Assembly (NCBI RefSeq): GCF_016728505.1 | Contig: NZ_CP068159.1 | Span: 1,798,001 to 1,862,000 of the forward strand | Origin: Corynebacterium riegelii | GTDB taxonomy: Bacteria > Actinomycetota > Actinomycetes > Mycobacteriales > Mycobacteriaceae | DNA: 64,000 nt | Direction of reading: 5' to 3' | Part shown: positions 36,408-44,707 of the stretch, piece after piece | How positions within the stretch are numbered: position 1 is the stretch's first letter | Layout: each line of letters begins with the position of its first letter | Notes under the pieces: generated by a model | What the model was told of the DNA's origin: nothing | What the model saw: the letters and a program-made list of their open reading frames with translations, nothing else | Databases searched by the model: none | Made by a program: the position numbers and the translations under genes

Positions 36408-38079
36408 CTGACTTAGGCCAATTTAGTGCGGAAGTTCGTGGCCGGTGATCGCTTGGATGGTGGCGGCGAGGTCGGGCGGCAGTGGTACGGCGGCGTGGAT
36501 GGTTTCGCCGCTGACGTTGAGTTGAAAGCTGCGGTATTTTTTGAGTGTTCTTACGAGGCGTTTGATGGATTGCCCACTGCGGGTTTCCATGAGATGCGCA
36601 ACTGCTAGCGCGGCGATGACAATATTGAGGTGTGCGGTAATCGAGTCTTGTTTCCGCGCGTAGATCGGGCGGGCTTTTAAGTCTGATTTCGACATCCGAA
36701 ACGACTTCTCGATGTTGAACAACCTGCGGTAATGTCCGATCACTTCCTCAGCGGGAAGAGTAGTCAGGTCAGTTTCGTAGCCTTTGATTCCTGCCAACGC
36801 CCGGTGCTTGGCAGCGAGGGCGTAGTTGACTTTCTTGTTCGGGGCAGCAAGGTCAATGTAACGGTTGCGTTTGATGGCGGTCTCGCCGTCAACAGCGCGT
36901 TTGGCTTTCGCGATTTGTTCTTCAATACCACGCAGGCTGCGCCGGGCCCGATCGTGGGAGTACTGGAAGTGGGTCACCGAGTTCGGGGTAGCATGTTTGC
37001 GACCGTCACTTGCCGAGAGTTGTGTCCAGATCTGGCCGTGGGTGTAAGTAGTGTCTGGATGCTTGCGGCGCCAGGTGTCGATCACCTCGGGCACGGTGGG
37101 GGTTTTCACCGACAAGATGTAATGCAAGCCCGCATCGATAAGCGCTTGTTTATTCGCCGCGGAAAACATCCCCGCATCCGCGACCACGGTGACTTCGTCG
37201 AGCTGGTAGGCGTCTTGAAACCGTGTAATCATCGGCAGCATCGTGTGAGTTTCGGCGGAGTTGCCAGCAAACGCCCCGACATGCAAAGGAAACCCGGTGG
37301 CGTCTGTCAGTAGTCCCACCAGAATCTGCGGTTCGACCCGGCGTTCTTTGGAAAACCCGGGTTTACGAAGCTTATCGGGGGTATCTGTTTCGAAATACAG
37401 TGTGGTCACGTCGTACAAGATGAATGCGCCCGGCCCAATCCCGGCATGATGGGCCAACGCCTGGGACAAGATCTCCCCAAACGATTCGGTAGCAAAGCAT
37501 GCAAGGCGCCTTTGGATAGTGCGGTAGCTTGCGCTGGTGACTCCGACCTCGGCAAGAGTCTCGATGGAATCGAGCTTTGAACCGGGGTGAATGATCCTGG
37601 CACGTACAAGATCACGAAACACCAGATCATTACCGGTGGCCGCAGCAAGGCCTAACTCGTCGAAACACGTATCAATGCAGTTCAGCAGGTAACCGGCACG
37701 CTGACCGACTACCGGTAGCGGATTATCCACACTGCCCGTTGCAGATGGAGTGTGATCAACTTCGCCGAAATCCAACGCGAGTTGGTCACCATCAACGATG
37801 CGTTGGGCTTCAGCACGTAAAAGCGCAAGCTCAGACTCCGAATGCGCCGAACCGACATGCTTCATCCTTTTGGAACCTTTGCGTTCAGAGAACACGACCT
37901 GCACCGCTGTTGCCCCGGAGCCGGTTGTGACGGTGCGGATATAAGGACTCACAAAAATCAGACTACTGATCACCCCCGCCACTACCCACTTAGTGCGGAA
38001 AATTCTCACACTGACAAAGAAAACCACCAGCTAGCAGTGTCAAGAGTGACGTTGCTCACCCACCCATGGCCTAAGTCGG
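36408..38079 (-). mobile_element. IS1634-family insertion sequence
   Basis: A 1,672-bp element with terminal repeats: left end CTGACTTAGGCCA, right end reversed CCGACTTAGGCCA. It carries one large DDE transposase gene and nothing else, and lies between the two copies of the 118-bp direct repeat. Long, variable direct repeats are a reported peculiarity of IS1634 (Mycoplasma mycoides). Confidence 0.9.
36423..37952 (-). CDS. IS1634-family transposase
   Basis: About 509 residues. The frame is open further, but GTG 37952 (VSPYIRTVTTGSGATAVQVV) matches the usual N-terminus of the family. The catalytic core shows LYDVTTLYFETD (first Asp), TVVADAGMFSAAN (second Asp) and LFNIEKSFRMSKSDL (Glu), with the characteristic ILVGLLTDATGFPLHVGAF in between. 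The frame is intact, so the element may be active. Confidence 0.9.
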   Translation of the reverse strand: MSPYIRTVTTGSGATAVQVVFSERKGSKRMKHVGSAHSESELALLRAEAQRIVDGDQLALDFGEVDHTPSATGSVDNPLPVVGQRAGYLLNCIDTCFDELGLAAATGNDLVFRDLVRARIIHPGSKLDSIETLAEVGVTSASYRTIQRRLACFATESFGEILSQALAHHAGIGPGAFILYDVTTLYFETDTPDKLRKPGFSKERRVEPQILVGLLTDATGFPLHVGAFAGNSAETHTMLPMITRFQDAYQLDEVTVVADAGMFSAANKQALIDAGLHYILSVKTPTVPEVIDTWRRKHPDTTYTHGQIWTQLSASDGRKHATPNSVTHFQYSHDRARRSLRGIEEQIAKAKRAVDGETAIKRNRYIDLAAPNKKVNYALAAKHRALAGIKGYETDLTTLPAEEVIGHYRRLFNIEKSFRMSKSDLKARPIYARKQDSITAHLNIVIAALAVAHLMETRSGQSIKRLVRTLKKYRSFQLNVSGETIHAAVPLPPDLAATIQAITGHELPH

Positions 38080-38197
38080 GTCTCCGGAGGGGAAGTCGGA
38101 GCCGTTTTCCGGCTCGTTGGGGATTTCGTCGTGCTTGTATGGCTCGGTCATAGGTCCAGTGTGCATGATGGACGAGACGGGCACGAAGGGTTGAAAC
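38080..38197. repeat. 118-bp direct repeat, copy 2 (right of the IS1634 element)
   Basis: This is the promoter-side copy. It still has the original HEPN start codon (38149-38151) and 24 codons, then runs into the IS. The original upstream sequence continues at 38198 with the palindrome CGTACGTACG. Confidence 0.92.
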
Positions 38198-38318
38198 GTA
38201 CGTACGAAAACAGGTTACGTCCAACAAGCAAGAGCTTTACCTGGGTGAACCGCTCCTCGTTCACAGTGGGGTAAACGCCGAGCCCCGGGCTTCAGCTAAT
38301 CCATGAATTGCACGATTG

Positions 38319-38795
38319 TTAGGCCGAGATAAACACCGCGATACCAGCTGAAAGAATCGGTAGATAGAAAGCAAGTATCGACCACGATTTCCACACACTC
38401 GGACCTGGGAGAAGCCGGTCAATCCATCCTGGAACAGATTCGGGCCAGGCGCCTCGCTCCCGCAAGGAGACGCAATCGGGAAGATTATCGGGCTGCAAAC
38501 AGAAGGTCGTGAAACTCTTCTCTCCAGTGGCTACCACCCGATACATAGCTCGATAGGTCTTCTCTTGCCGCAAATAATTCGCGTCTATGTACGCAGCAAG
38601 GACGGTGGCCCCGACTCCAAGCAGTGCTACCCACGGGCTGTCTTGTACTATCGCGTAACCGAAAGCCGCGGTAGCCACGGGCAGGAACCATGCCTTGGTG
38701 TTCGAAGAGGCCGAGGACATTCGCGTAATGATCGCCTGGATAAATTCGAGATGCTTGCGGCGATCCTCTCTGTCTTCCGCAGTGAGCTCGGTCAT
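38319..38795 (-). CDS. Small multi-TM membrane protein, putative effector of the TIR/HIT cassette
   Basis: 158 residues: a charged N-terminal helix (LEFIQAIITRMSSASSNTK, about 16-34), two adjacent TM helices (36-50 and 54-72) followed at once by YLRQEKTYRAMY (74-85), a soluble loop, and a third hydrophobic segment (138-156). The order EFIQ-x-VI-RM, TM pair, YLRQE resembles small membrane proteins found beside TIR-like genes in defence loci. I know no assigned function. ATG overlaps the HIT stop as ATGA, so translation is coupled. Membrane disruption after a nucleotide signal is a reasonable but untested role. Confidence 0.65.
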   Translation of the reverse strand: MTELTAEDREDRRKHLEFIQAIITRMSSASSNTKAWFLPVATAAFGYAIVQDSPWVALLGVGATVLAAYIDANYLRQEKTYRAMYRVVATGEKSFTTFCLQPDNLPDCVSLRERGAWPESVPGWIDRLLPGPSVWKSWSILAFYLPILSAGIAVFISA

Positions 38796-39238
38796 TGCAG
38801 GATCATCTTTCTCGCGTCCTGGCGAAGCTTTTGATGCACTGCATCCTTTTCGGTTTCCGAGTAGGAAGTTTCGTCAGGCCAAATAGGCCCCATTGCGTCC
38901 ACCTCATATCGAGGTACCAGATGAATGTGAAGGTGAAACACCGTCTGGGTGGCGGCCGACCCGTTGGATTGAATGATATTCAAGCCATCCGGATCGAGGG
39001 ATTCGTGGATGAGGTCAGCCAATCTCTTAGTGGCGAGGGCCAGTTGACTTGCCGTTGCACTGTCTAGCTCCCAAATGTTGGGAACGTGCGTTCTGGGAAC
39101 AACGAGTACATGTCCAAGCACAGCTGGCTCAATTGGGAAGAAGGCTACAACGTTCTCATCCCGGTAAATCTCACGAACGTCCGAATCGTCAAGGCTTACA
39201 ATTTCGCAGAACGGGCAATCAGTTTCGGCTTCGAGCAT
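38792..39238 (-). CDS. HIT-family nucleotide hydrolase in a defence cassette
   Basis: 148 residues with the HIT triad in FHLHIHLVPR (His 102, 104, 106), a zinc-type CPFC at 8-11 and LGHVLVVPRTHVPNIWEL. HIT enzymes hydrolyse or transfer nucleotidyl groups from substrates such as AMP-linked compounds. The C-terminal extension (about 112-148) is longer than in minimal HIT proteins. It overlaps the TIR-like gene by 20 bases and the membrane gene by four. In this setting it may process or bind a TIR-made nucleotide, or counteract it. That is inference. Confidence 0.88.
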   Translation of the reverse strand: MLEAETDCPFCEIVSLDDSDVREIYRDENVVAFFPIEPAVLGHVLVVPRTHVPNIWELDSATASQLALATKRLADLIHESLDPDGLNIIQSNGSAATQTVFHLHIHLVPRYEVDAMGPIWPDETSYSETEKDAVHQKLRQDARKMILQ

Positions 39239-39707
39239 AATTATCTACCCACATCTCCAGATTGTTGGCAATGTCGTTATAAACCGACTTACTATCCCAG
39301 CCTTGAGGATTTATTAAGGGTACTCGCTGATCGAGATAGGTCCCATCTTCGAGTTGAACATTGGAGAACGGGTTAGCTCCCAGCGAGCTGGTATCACCGT
39401 ATCTATCAGCAAGACCGTGGATTCTAACGCCGAGTAAGGGACGGCCGTCGTTCCAGGCTTTACGAATCTCATAATCGACCCACCGACTACTAGCGGTCGT
39501 AGCACCGACCAAAACGATGACAGCCTTGGTGTAATTCATTTGTTCGTGAATCCATTCCATAATGGCTTTATCTGACCGGAGGCGTACTTGCTCCCAATCT
39601 TGTCCAGTGAAGGCTGCTCCTCCAGTGACCGCACCCATTTGAATCACTTGTTGAACTCTCCAGTTATCTGGTTCGTACTGGAAGCTGTAGAAAACTGATT
39701 TAGGCAT
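39219..39707 (-). CDS. TIR-like (DUF1863/MTH538, ThsB-type) protein
   Basis: 162 residues of the TIR-like fold: SVFYSFQYEPDNWRVQQV at the N-terminus, IMEWIHEQMNYTKAVIVLVGATTASSRWVDYEIRKAW in the centre (the Glu of DYE, residue 80, lies where TIR enzymes carry their conserved Glu) and LLGVRIHGL. ThsB of Thoeris uses this domain to turn NAD+ into a cyclic nucleotide signal on phage infection. No ThsA (SIR2/SLOG or macro) gene is nearby. A clear GAAGGAG site precedes the ATG, 22 bases after the res stop. Confidence 0.85.
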   Translation of the reverse strand: MPKSVFYSFQYEPDNWRVQQVIQMGAVTGGAAFTGQDWEQVRLRSDKAIMEWIHEQMNYTKAVIVLVGATTASSRWVDYEIRKAWNDGRPLLGVRIHGLADRYGDTSSLGANPFSNVQLEDGTYLDQRVPLINPQGWDSKSVYNDIANNLEMWVDNYARSRN

Positions 39708-39729
39708 GATGCTCTCCTTCTAAGTGATT

Positions 39730-42318
39730 TTAGGCCCCAGGGTTCGACTTCCGTTTCAAATCTTCCCAGGACTCGGACGCTCTAATGTCGGACTCATAGG
39801 CAATGACGTAGCCCCACTTCTGGCCAACGAAGTCGTCCTCACCTAGTAGTTCCCGGACGAGCACCCGAGCCGCTGCTCGTTTTGCTTGTACTGTTTCGTC
39901 GTCACGTCCCTTGTCGGATTTGCCCTCGATAATCCACATGGTGCCGTCGGAGTCCTGAGCGACGAAGTCGGGGTAGTAGGTGTCGCGGGTGGTGTACATA
40001 ATCGATGCACCGTCGGTTGAGTAGAGGCGCTTCCACCACACGATGTCTGAGGTGTAGTTCAGCAGCAGTGCGAGGAGGTACTCGCCGCCCCACGAATCGA
40101 AACTCGCAGCTGGGAACAGTCCGCGGTTCCAACCGTCGTAGAACTCCCGTGGTTTAAACTTCGATTGCTGGTCTTTTGACAATTGCTGGAGCACCTCCTT
40201 GCCAAACGGCAAGGTCACGACTTCGTCAATCGGCAGCTCGACCGGAACGATAGACGTTTCGGTTTGCAGGCTACTTGCGTGCTGGCGCGCCTTCTCGTTT
40301 ACAAGTGCAACGAGCTCGTCCACCGCCGACTGCTTCGCCTTCTCGGTCCAGTGGTCGATGCCGGCGTTTGCCATGAAGGTCGGAAGGACGTATTGAGTCA
40401 GTGTGATGGCATTCTTTTTGCCCTGAGTAACGACCCCGAGACCGAAGACACGGCGGGTGAGTTCACCGATAACAGTGTCTTCCGCCACGGGCGCCGATTC
40501 GACTTCCGCGTCGGTGGTGCGTTTCGTGTCGAGCTTGGACTTGCGCACGACGATTTCCTCGCGGGTGAGTGCTTCCTTGGAGTCGGCGACGCGACGCGCT
40601 GCCCGGATAATGTCCTCATCGTCAATGTGGCTAAGCAAGAACGGCGTGGTTGATTTCGCCATAACCGTGGATGGAAAAAGGAAGGTTTTTCCTGCGAACT
40701 GTGCGTTGACCCTGATTTCCGTTGCCGGGATGTAGTCGGCACGCTGCATGGTCTCATTGTCACCGACTCGTCGGAATGAGACACCTCCGGTGTAACCACC
40801 AGTGACCTGGACAATTTCGCCTGCCCGGGTGCCGATGGCGCTCGGACCGTCCGTTGTTTCGCCTGAAGAGGTTGTTGGCCACGCGGTCGAACCGGAAGTC
40901 GACCCCCTTTGGGCTTCGTGCGAAGGGGTGTCCGGGTTTGGCTGCACCTGTCCTTCGCCCTGGCGGAAGCTCTCTTCGACGTCCATGCCCGAGATTGCGC
41001 CCTGGGCGGCATCTCCGAGGCCGAAGGAGCGCAGCACGTCTTCGTCTTTGAGCAGGGACTTGAACGACTTGTGACTCAAGATGTCCAACTGGTCTAGCTC
41101 AGCCACACCAGTGCGGACACCAAAGGGCAGTCGCAGGCCGCGGCCCATGGTTTGCTGGGTGAGAATGTCCGACGACATTGCACGCAACGCACACATCACC
41201 GCGACGCGTTTGGTGTCCCAGCCTTCCTTGAGACGGTCAACGGAAACAATGGCACGTACCGTCGAGGCTGGGCTGTCGAGCTCGTCTAAGCGGCGCAGCG
41301 TGGCCGCGTCGTTGTGTTTGTTGTCGAACTGGAGCACTGCCTCGGGATCGCCAAAATAGCCCGGTCCCTGGAGGATCTTGGTGACGTCTCCGGCATGCGC
41401 GACGCTTTCGCAAACAACGAACAGCAGCGGCTTCGTCCTCTTTCGCTCACCCGCTTCTCCAGGGAAGTTCGCTTTGCCGTACACCTCATAGGCCGCCTCT
41501 TTGTTTCGCAACAGCGACACCGCGTCGAGCAGTTGCCTCTCCTCGGCTGAGTCCTTGGGGTAGCCGTTCTCGCGGTATACGAGCATCGGCGACTTCACAT
41601 AGCCGTCTTCGATGGCGCTATAGAGCGGGTAGTGGAAGATGACGTGGTCCGTATCGGACGCCGAAGCGGTCAACCCAATCGTTGCAGCAGGACGCAAGTC
41701 TTTCAGTGCCTGGTTGAACGCCTTCGCCGAGGTGCCAAACAGGTGAGACTCATCTGCGATAACCACGAGGTCATCGAGGTTGACCAGGTAGTCGTAGAGC
41801 GAGCCGGACTCTTCCTGGTGGTCGCGAATCTTGCGGCGCATGCCCTCCTCGGTGCCAGCGCGAGCGTTGACTTTCTTTGGCTCAATAAGTTGCGACACAT
41901 TGAAGACGTAGACCATCGGGCCGTCTGCGGCATTGCGGAAAAGCTCAGACTGGCCGGCGCGCCACGCCCCGTAGTTGCCAGGCGAAACCACCTGGGGAGC
42001 AGAAGAGAAGCCTTCAACGTACCGGCGCGAGCCCTGGGTGAAGTTCTGGACTGTCTTGTTCTCCAACACCGTGGAAGGCGGGACGACCACCAAGACGTTT
42101 TTTACCCCGAAACGCGAGAGGTACTCAATCAACGCTGCCATGAGGTAGGTCTTGCCCGCGCCGGTGGCCATGTGCATGACCATGGGCTCTAGCGGGTCAA
42201 AGTCGCCGGTGAGGTGGTAGACGAGCTCGCGTAGCGCACGTTTGTTGGGGTCTCGTAGTTGGAACTCCGTCGCGATACTTCTGATAAGTCCCTGGTCAAG
42301 TGCGATTGGAAGTGCCAT
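39730..42318 (-). CDS. res: Type III restriction enzyme Res subunit
   Basis: 862 residues from ATG 42318, two bases after the mod stop with CAGGAGGGCAAG as ribosome site. N-terminal SF2 helicase: Walker A ATGAGKT (about 51-57), VIADESHLFG (DESH variant of the DEAD box), TIGLTAS and later VSVDRLKEGWDTKRV and QQTMGRGLRLPFG. The C-terminal nuclease shows YPDFVAQDSDGTMWIIEGK, a PD-x-ExK arrangement. It cuts DNA after ATP-driven movement when two unmodified sites meet, in complex with Mod. An Arg/Gly/Pro/Ser-rich linker (about 480-530) separates the halves. Confidence 0.93.
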   Translation of the reverse strand: MALPIALDQGLIRSIATEFQLRDPNKRALRELVYHLTGDFDPLEPMVMHMATGAGKTYLMAALIEYLSRFGVKNVLVVVPPSTVLENKTVQNFTQGSRRYVEGFSSAPQVVSPGNYGAWRAGQSELFRNAADGPMVYVFNVSQLIEPKKVNARAGTEEGMRRKIRDHQEESGSLYDYLVNLDDLVVIADESHLFGTSAKAFNQALKDLRPAATIGLTASASDTDHVIFHYPLYSAIEDGYVKSPMLVYRENGYPKDSAEERQLLDAVSLLRNKEAAYEVYGKANFPGEAGERKRTKPLLFVVCESVAHAGDVTKILQGPGYFGDPEAVLQFDNKHNDAATLRRLDELDSPASTVRAIVSVDRLKEGWDTKRVAVMCALRAMSSDILTQQTMGRGLRLPFGVRTGVAELDQLDILSHKSFKSLLKDEDVLRSFGLGDAAQGAISGMDVEESFRQGEGQVQPNPDTPSHEAQRGSTSGSTAWPTTSSGETTDGPSAIGTRAGEIVQVTGGYTGGVSFRRVGDNETMQRADYIPATEIRVNAQFAGKTFLFPSTVMAKSTTPFLLSHIDDEDIIRAARRVADSKEALTREEIVVRKSKLDTKRTTDAEVESAPVAEDTVIGELTRRVFGLGVVTQGKKNAITLTQYVLPTFMANAGIDHWTEKAKQSAVDELVALVNEKARQHASSLQTETSIVPVELPIDEVVTLPFGKEVLQQLSKDQQSKFKPREFYDGWNRGLFPAASFDSWGGEYLLALLLNYTSDIVWWKRLYSTDGASIMYTTRDTYYPDFVAQDSDGTMWIIEGKSDKGRDDETVQAKRAAARVLVRELLGEDDFVGQKWGYVIAYESDIRASESWEDLKRKSNPGA

Positions 42319-42320
42319 GT

Positions 42321-44183
42321 CTACTTGCCCTCCTGCGTAGTCGAGTAGGTGAAAATGTCGTTCGGGATATGGACAATCTGGCACGGCTTATCCGTTGTCC
42401 TCGCGAACTGCCTGATTCCCGGTTCGAGCTCCGTTGCGGCAAGCGTTACGCCTTCGCCGTCGTCGAGATGAGCGAGAAGCTCTTCGGCCTTGTCTTTGTC
42501 GAGCCGGCCTTCGACCACCTTGAGGAGCATAGAACCGCGCTTGCCGTCGAAATGGCGGTGATCCGGGGTGAGCGAGAAGTTGAGGTTCGCTGCGACAGAG
42601 TTGACGAGAGCCGCGCCGGTTGCCGCTTCGGTAAGCGTGACGAGACCCAATTCGGGGACGTAGTCGAAACACTGTGGAGCAAGGTGGGCGACTGTAAAAC
42701 CGCCGCCTCCGCGCCAGTTGACGACGCCCTTCTGGTTCTTGGTCTTCGTCGCAGTCTTGAGCGCTTTGACCACCGCTTCGGTTTTCAATTCGGGGTTCGC
42801 TGCGAGCACTTTGTTCAACGCGCTATTGAACTTCTGGGCGTCCTCCGGGGAGAGACCTTCGGGAAGCCCCTCGTCGGTCGCGTCGACGCGCTCCGGCTTC
42901 TGGATACTGATTCCGCCCTGGTCCTCGCCTTTTACGACCTTCTCCAGGCGTGGGCGAGTGAAACGGGTGAACGTGTCCTCCACGAGCTCGCACGTCACCC
43001 AGCGACGTCCCATCTTCTGGGCTACCGCGGCGGTCGTTCCCGAACCGGCGAACACATCGAGGACGACGTCTCCGGGGTTCGTGGCGATGTGAATGATTCG
43101 TTCAAGAAGCCGTTCGGGCTTGGGAGTCGTGAATGGAACAGTTCCTGGAAAGAGACCCTTAATTTCTTCTTTCGCATCCGGGTTGGCACCCACTTCTTTT
43201 CGTGGCCAAATCGACGTCGGAGGGAGCGGTGCTTTTCCGTCCCTGTAGTAGGTCTTGACATAGGGCGTCAACCCAACCGGTTCCGGCATTTCCAGCCACT
43301 CAAGCCGTTCGTAATTTCCTTCTACCGTTTGCTTTTTCCACCGCCAGGTGCCTTGTAAACCATCGGGCCGGATAGGCCAAACTTCGATTCCGCTGGGCGC
43401 TTCAATGGGGTACCAGCCGTTTGGTCTCTCCTCACGGAGAGAGTTCTTACCCCACTTGCGCAATTCTCTACTGGAATAGCGTTCACCGTTTTCGTCTATT
43501 TTAGGAAAGTCTTTGATTTCGGGCAGCACCTCAAACCGATTTGGGTTCCAGCTTTCTGATTTTCGATAACAAAGCAAGATGTCGTGAACCATCGAAACGC
43601 CTTGGTCATCCATCTTGGGGCTGTCTTTCTTTTCCCAACAGACTTCCGCCACAAAGTTCCCACTCCCGAATACCTCGTCCAGAAGCGAGCGCATCCTGTG
43701 GTTTTCCACGTCGTCAAGGTGGACCCAGATCGACCCGTCATCGCTAAGAAGCTTGCGTAAGTGAACGAGGCGGTCACGCATCATGGTGAGCCATACGGAG
43801 TGTTCGAGATTGTCCTCGTAGTTGGCAAAGGTTTGTGCGGTGTTAAACGGCGGGTCAATGTAGATGCACTTGACCTTGCCGAGGTACTTCTCGCGTAACT
43901 CAGGCACCCGAGTAAGAGCTTCTAGCACGTCGCCGGACTCACCAAGGATCAGCAAATTGTCCTCGGTTGGGTCCAAGTCAGCCCGCTCTGAGTATTGAGT
44001 GTCCTCGTCCTTCGGCGACTGCTTGCCGGTGACCACCTCGTCAACGACGAGTGCCCGAGTCTCGCAGTACCGAGGGTCTTTCGGGTCAACCCATTCGTAT
44101 GCGTAGCGTCCCTCTTCGCTGGGAATGAGCGCCTTGTCCTTGTTGAACCAGGTCAATTCGAGTAGTTGCTTCGTGCCGGCCAC
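42321..44183 (-). CDS. mod: Type III restriction-modification methyltransferase Mod
   Basis: 620 residues, GTG start. Beta-class adenine methyltransferase order: DPPFNT (110-115) comes first and the SAM motif DVFAGSGTT (376-384) later, with the target-recognition region between (about 185-350). It sets specificity and protects host DNA. The last ~200 residues, after the SAM motif, interact with Res in known systems. First gene of the minus-strand island, about 360 bp from the tRNA. I see no simple-sequence repeat suggesting phase variation. Confidence 0.93.
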   Translation of the reverse strand: MAGTKQLLELTWFNKDKALIPSEEGRYAYEWVDPKDPRYCETRALVVDEVVTGKQSPKDEDTQYSERADLDPTEDNLLILGESGDVLEALTRVPELREKYLGKVKCIYIDPPFNTAQTFANYEDNLEHSVWLTMMRDRLVHLRKLLSDDGSIWVHLDDVENHRMRSLLDEVFGSGNFVAEVCWEKKDSPKMDDQGVSMVHDILLCYRKSESWNPNRFEVLPEIKDFPKIDENGERYSSRELRKWGKNSLREERPNGWYPIEAPSGIEVWPIRPDGLQGTWRWKKQTVEGNYERLEWLEMPEPVGLTPYVKTYYRDGKAPLPPTSIWPRKEVGANPDAKEEIKGLFPGTVPFTTPKPERLLERIIHIATNPGDVVLDVFAGSGTTAAVAQKMGRRWVTCELVEDTFTRFTRPRLEKVVKGEDQGGISIQKPERVDATDEGLPEGLSPEDAQKFNSALNKVLAANPELKTEAVVKALKTATKTKNQKGVVNWRGGGGFTVAHLAPQCFDYVPELGLVTLTEAATGAALVNSVAANLNFSLTPDHRHFDGKRGSMLLKVVEGRLDKDKAEELLAHLDDGEGVTLAATELEPGIRQFARTTDKPCQIVHIPNDIFTYSTTQEGK

Positions 44184-44541
44184 CGTTTCGTTGCCTCGTT
44201 TCGTTTGTCGGGGCGTTCAAATGATTCGCGCTTTATGGTAGCTGGGGCAGCGACAGGCAACGAAGAAAATGCAGCCTGAGGGGAACATATTTTTGGATCG
44301 CTGGACAGGCGGGAGCGTCAGTCCTCGTAACGGTGAACCAGATAAGTCCGTCTTGCCGGTTCAAGAGGACGGGTAGTCTCATTCTGGCCGCCCTGGCCGA
44401 CTGTGCTGGTTTAGCTGGTGTATTCTCTGCTCGGCGAGTGTCATGGCCGGTTTAAACAGGTGTAGCCGCGCTAATTTCCCGAGGTTTCTCCGAGGCCCTC
44501 CGCATTCTTTGTTTGGCGGAGCTTTCTAACCTTGGTCTTGG
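44184..44541. other. Intergenic region between mod and tRNA
   Basis: No gene is seen. It must hold the mod promoter. Short stems CTCCGC/GCGGAG (about 44495-44520) lie downstream of the tRNA end without a good T run. I found no copy of the tRNA 3' end that would mark an attachment site. Confidence 0.5.
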
Positions 44542-44615
44542 TGCCCCAGGTGAGACTCGAACTCACACTGGACGGGTTTTGAATCCGTTGCCTCTGCCAA
44601 TTGGGCTACTGGGGC
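44542..44615 (-). tRNA. tRNA with anticodon CAA (probable Leu, short variable loop)
   Basis: 74 bases. Acceptor GCCCCAG/CTGGGGC, D arm GCC...GGC, T arm GTGAG-TTCGAGT-CTCAC and discriminator A are clear. The anticodon arm reads ACGGA-TTCAAAA-CCCGT, so anticodon CAA, with an A-C mismatch closing the loop. CAA reads Leu codon UUG, but the variable loop is only five bases, whereas leucine tRNAs normally have a long arm. Its 3' end faces the defence island. Confidence 0.85.
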
Positions 44616-44707
44616 GACGTCAGGAGAGTATATAGCAGGGATACTCCCCGACGTGAATCGCGTGGTCACCGCACTAGAACAAGACGATGAACCAAGCGCT
44701 GACAGAC

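Noticed and set aside
42321-44183. Phase-variable mod gene
   Set aside because: No simple-sequence repeat tract is present in the 5' part of the gene.
34860-44541. Site-specific integration of the defence island at the CAA tRNA
   Set aside because: Orientation is suitable, but I found no duplicate of the tRNA 3' end near 34.9 kb and no integrase.
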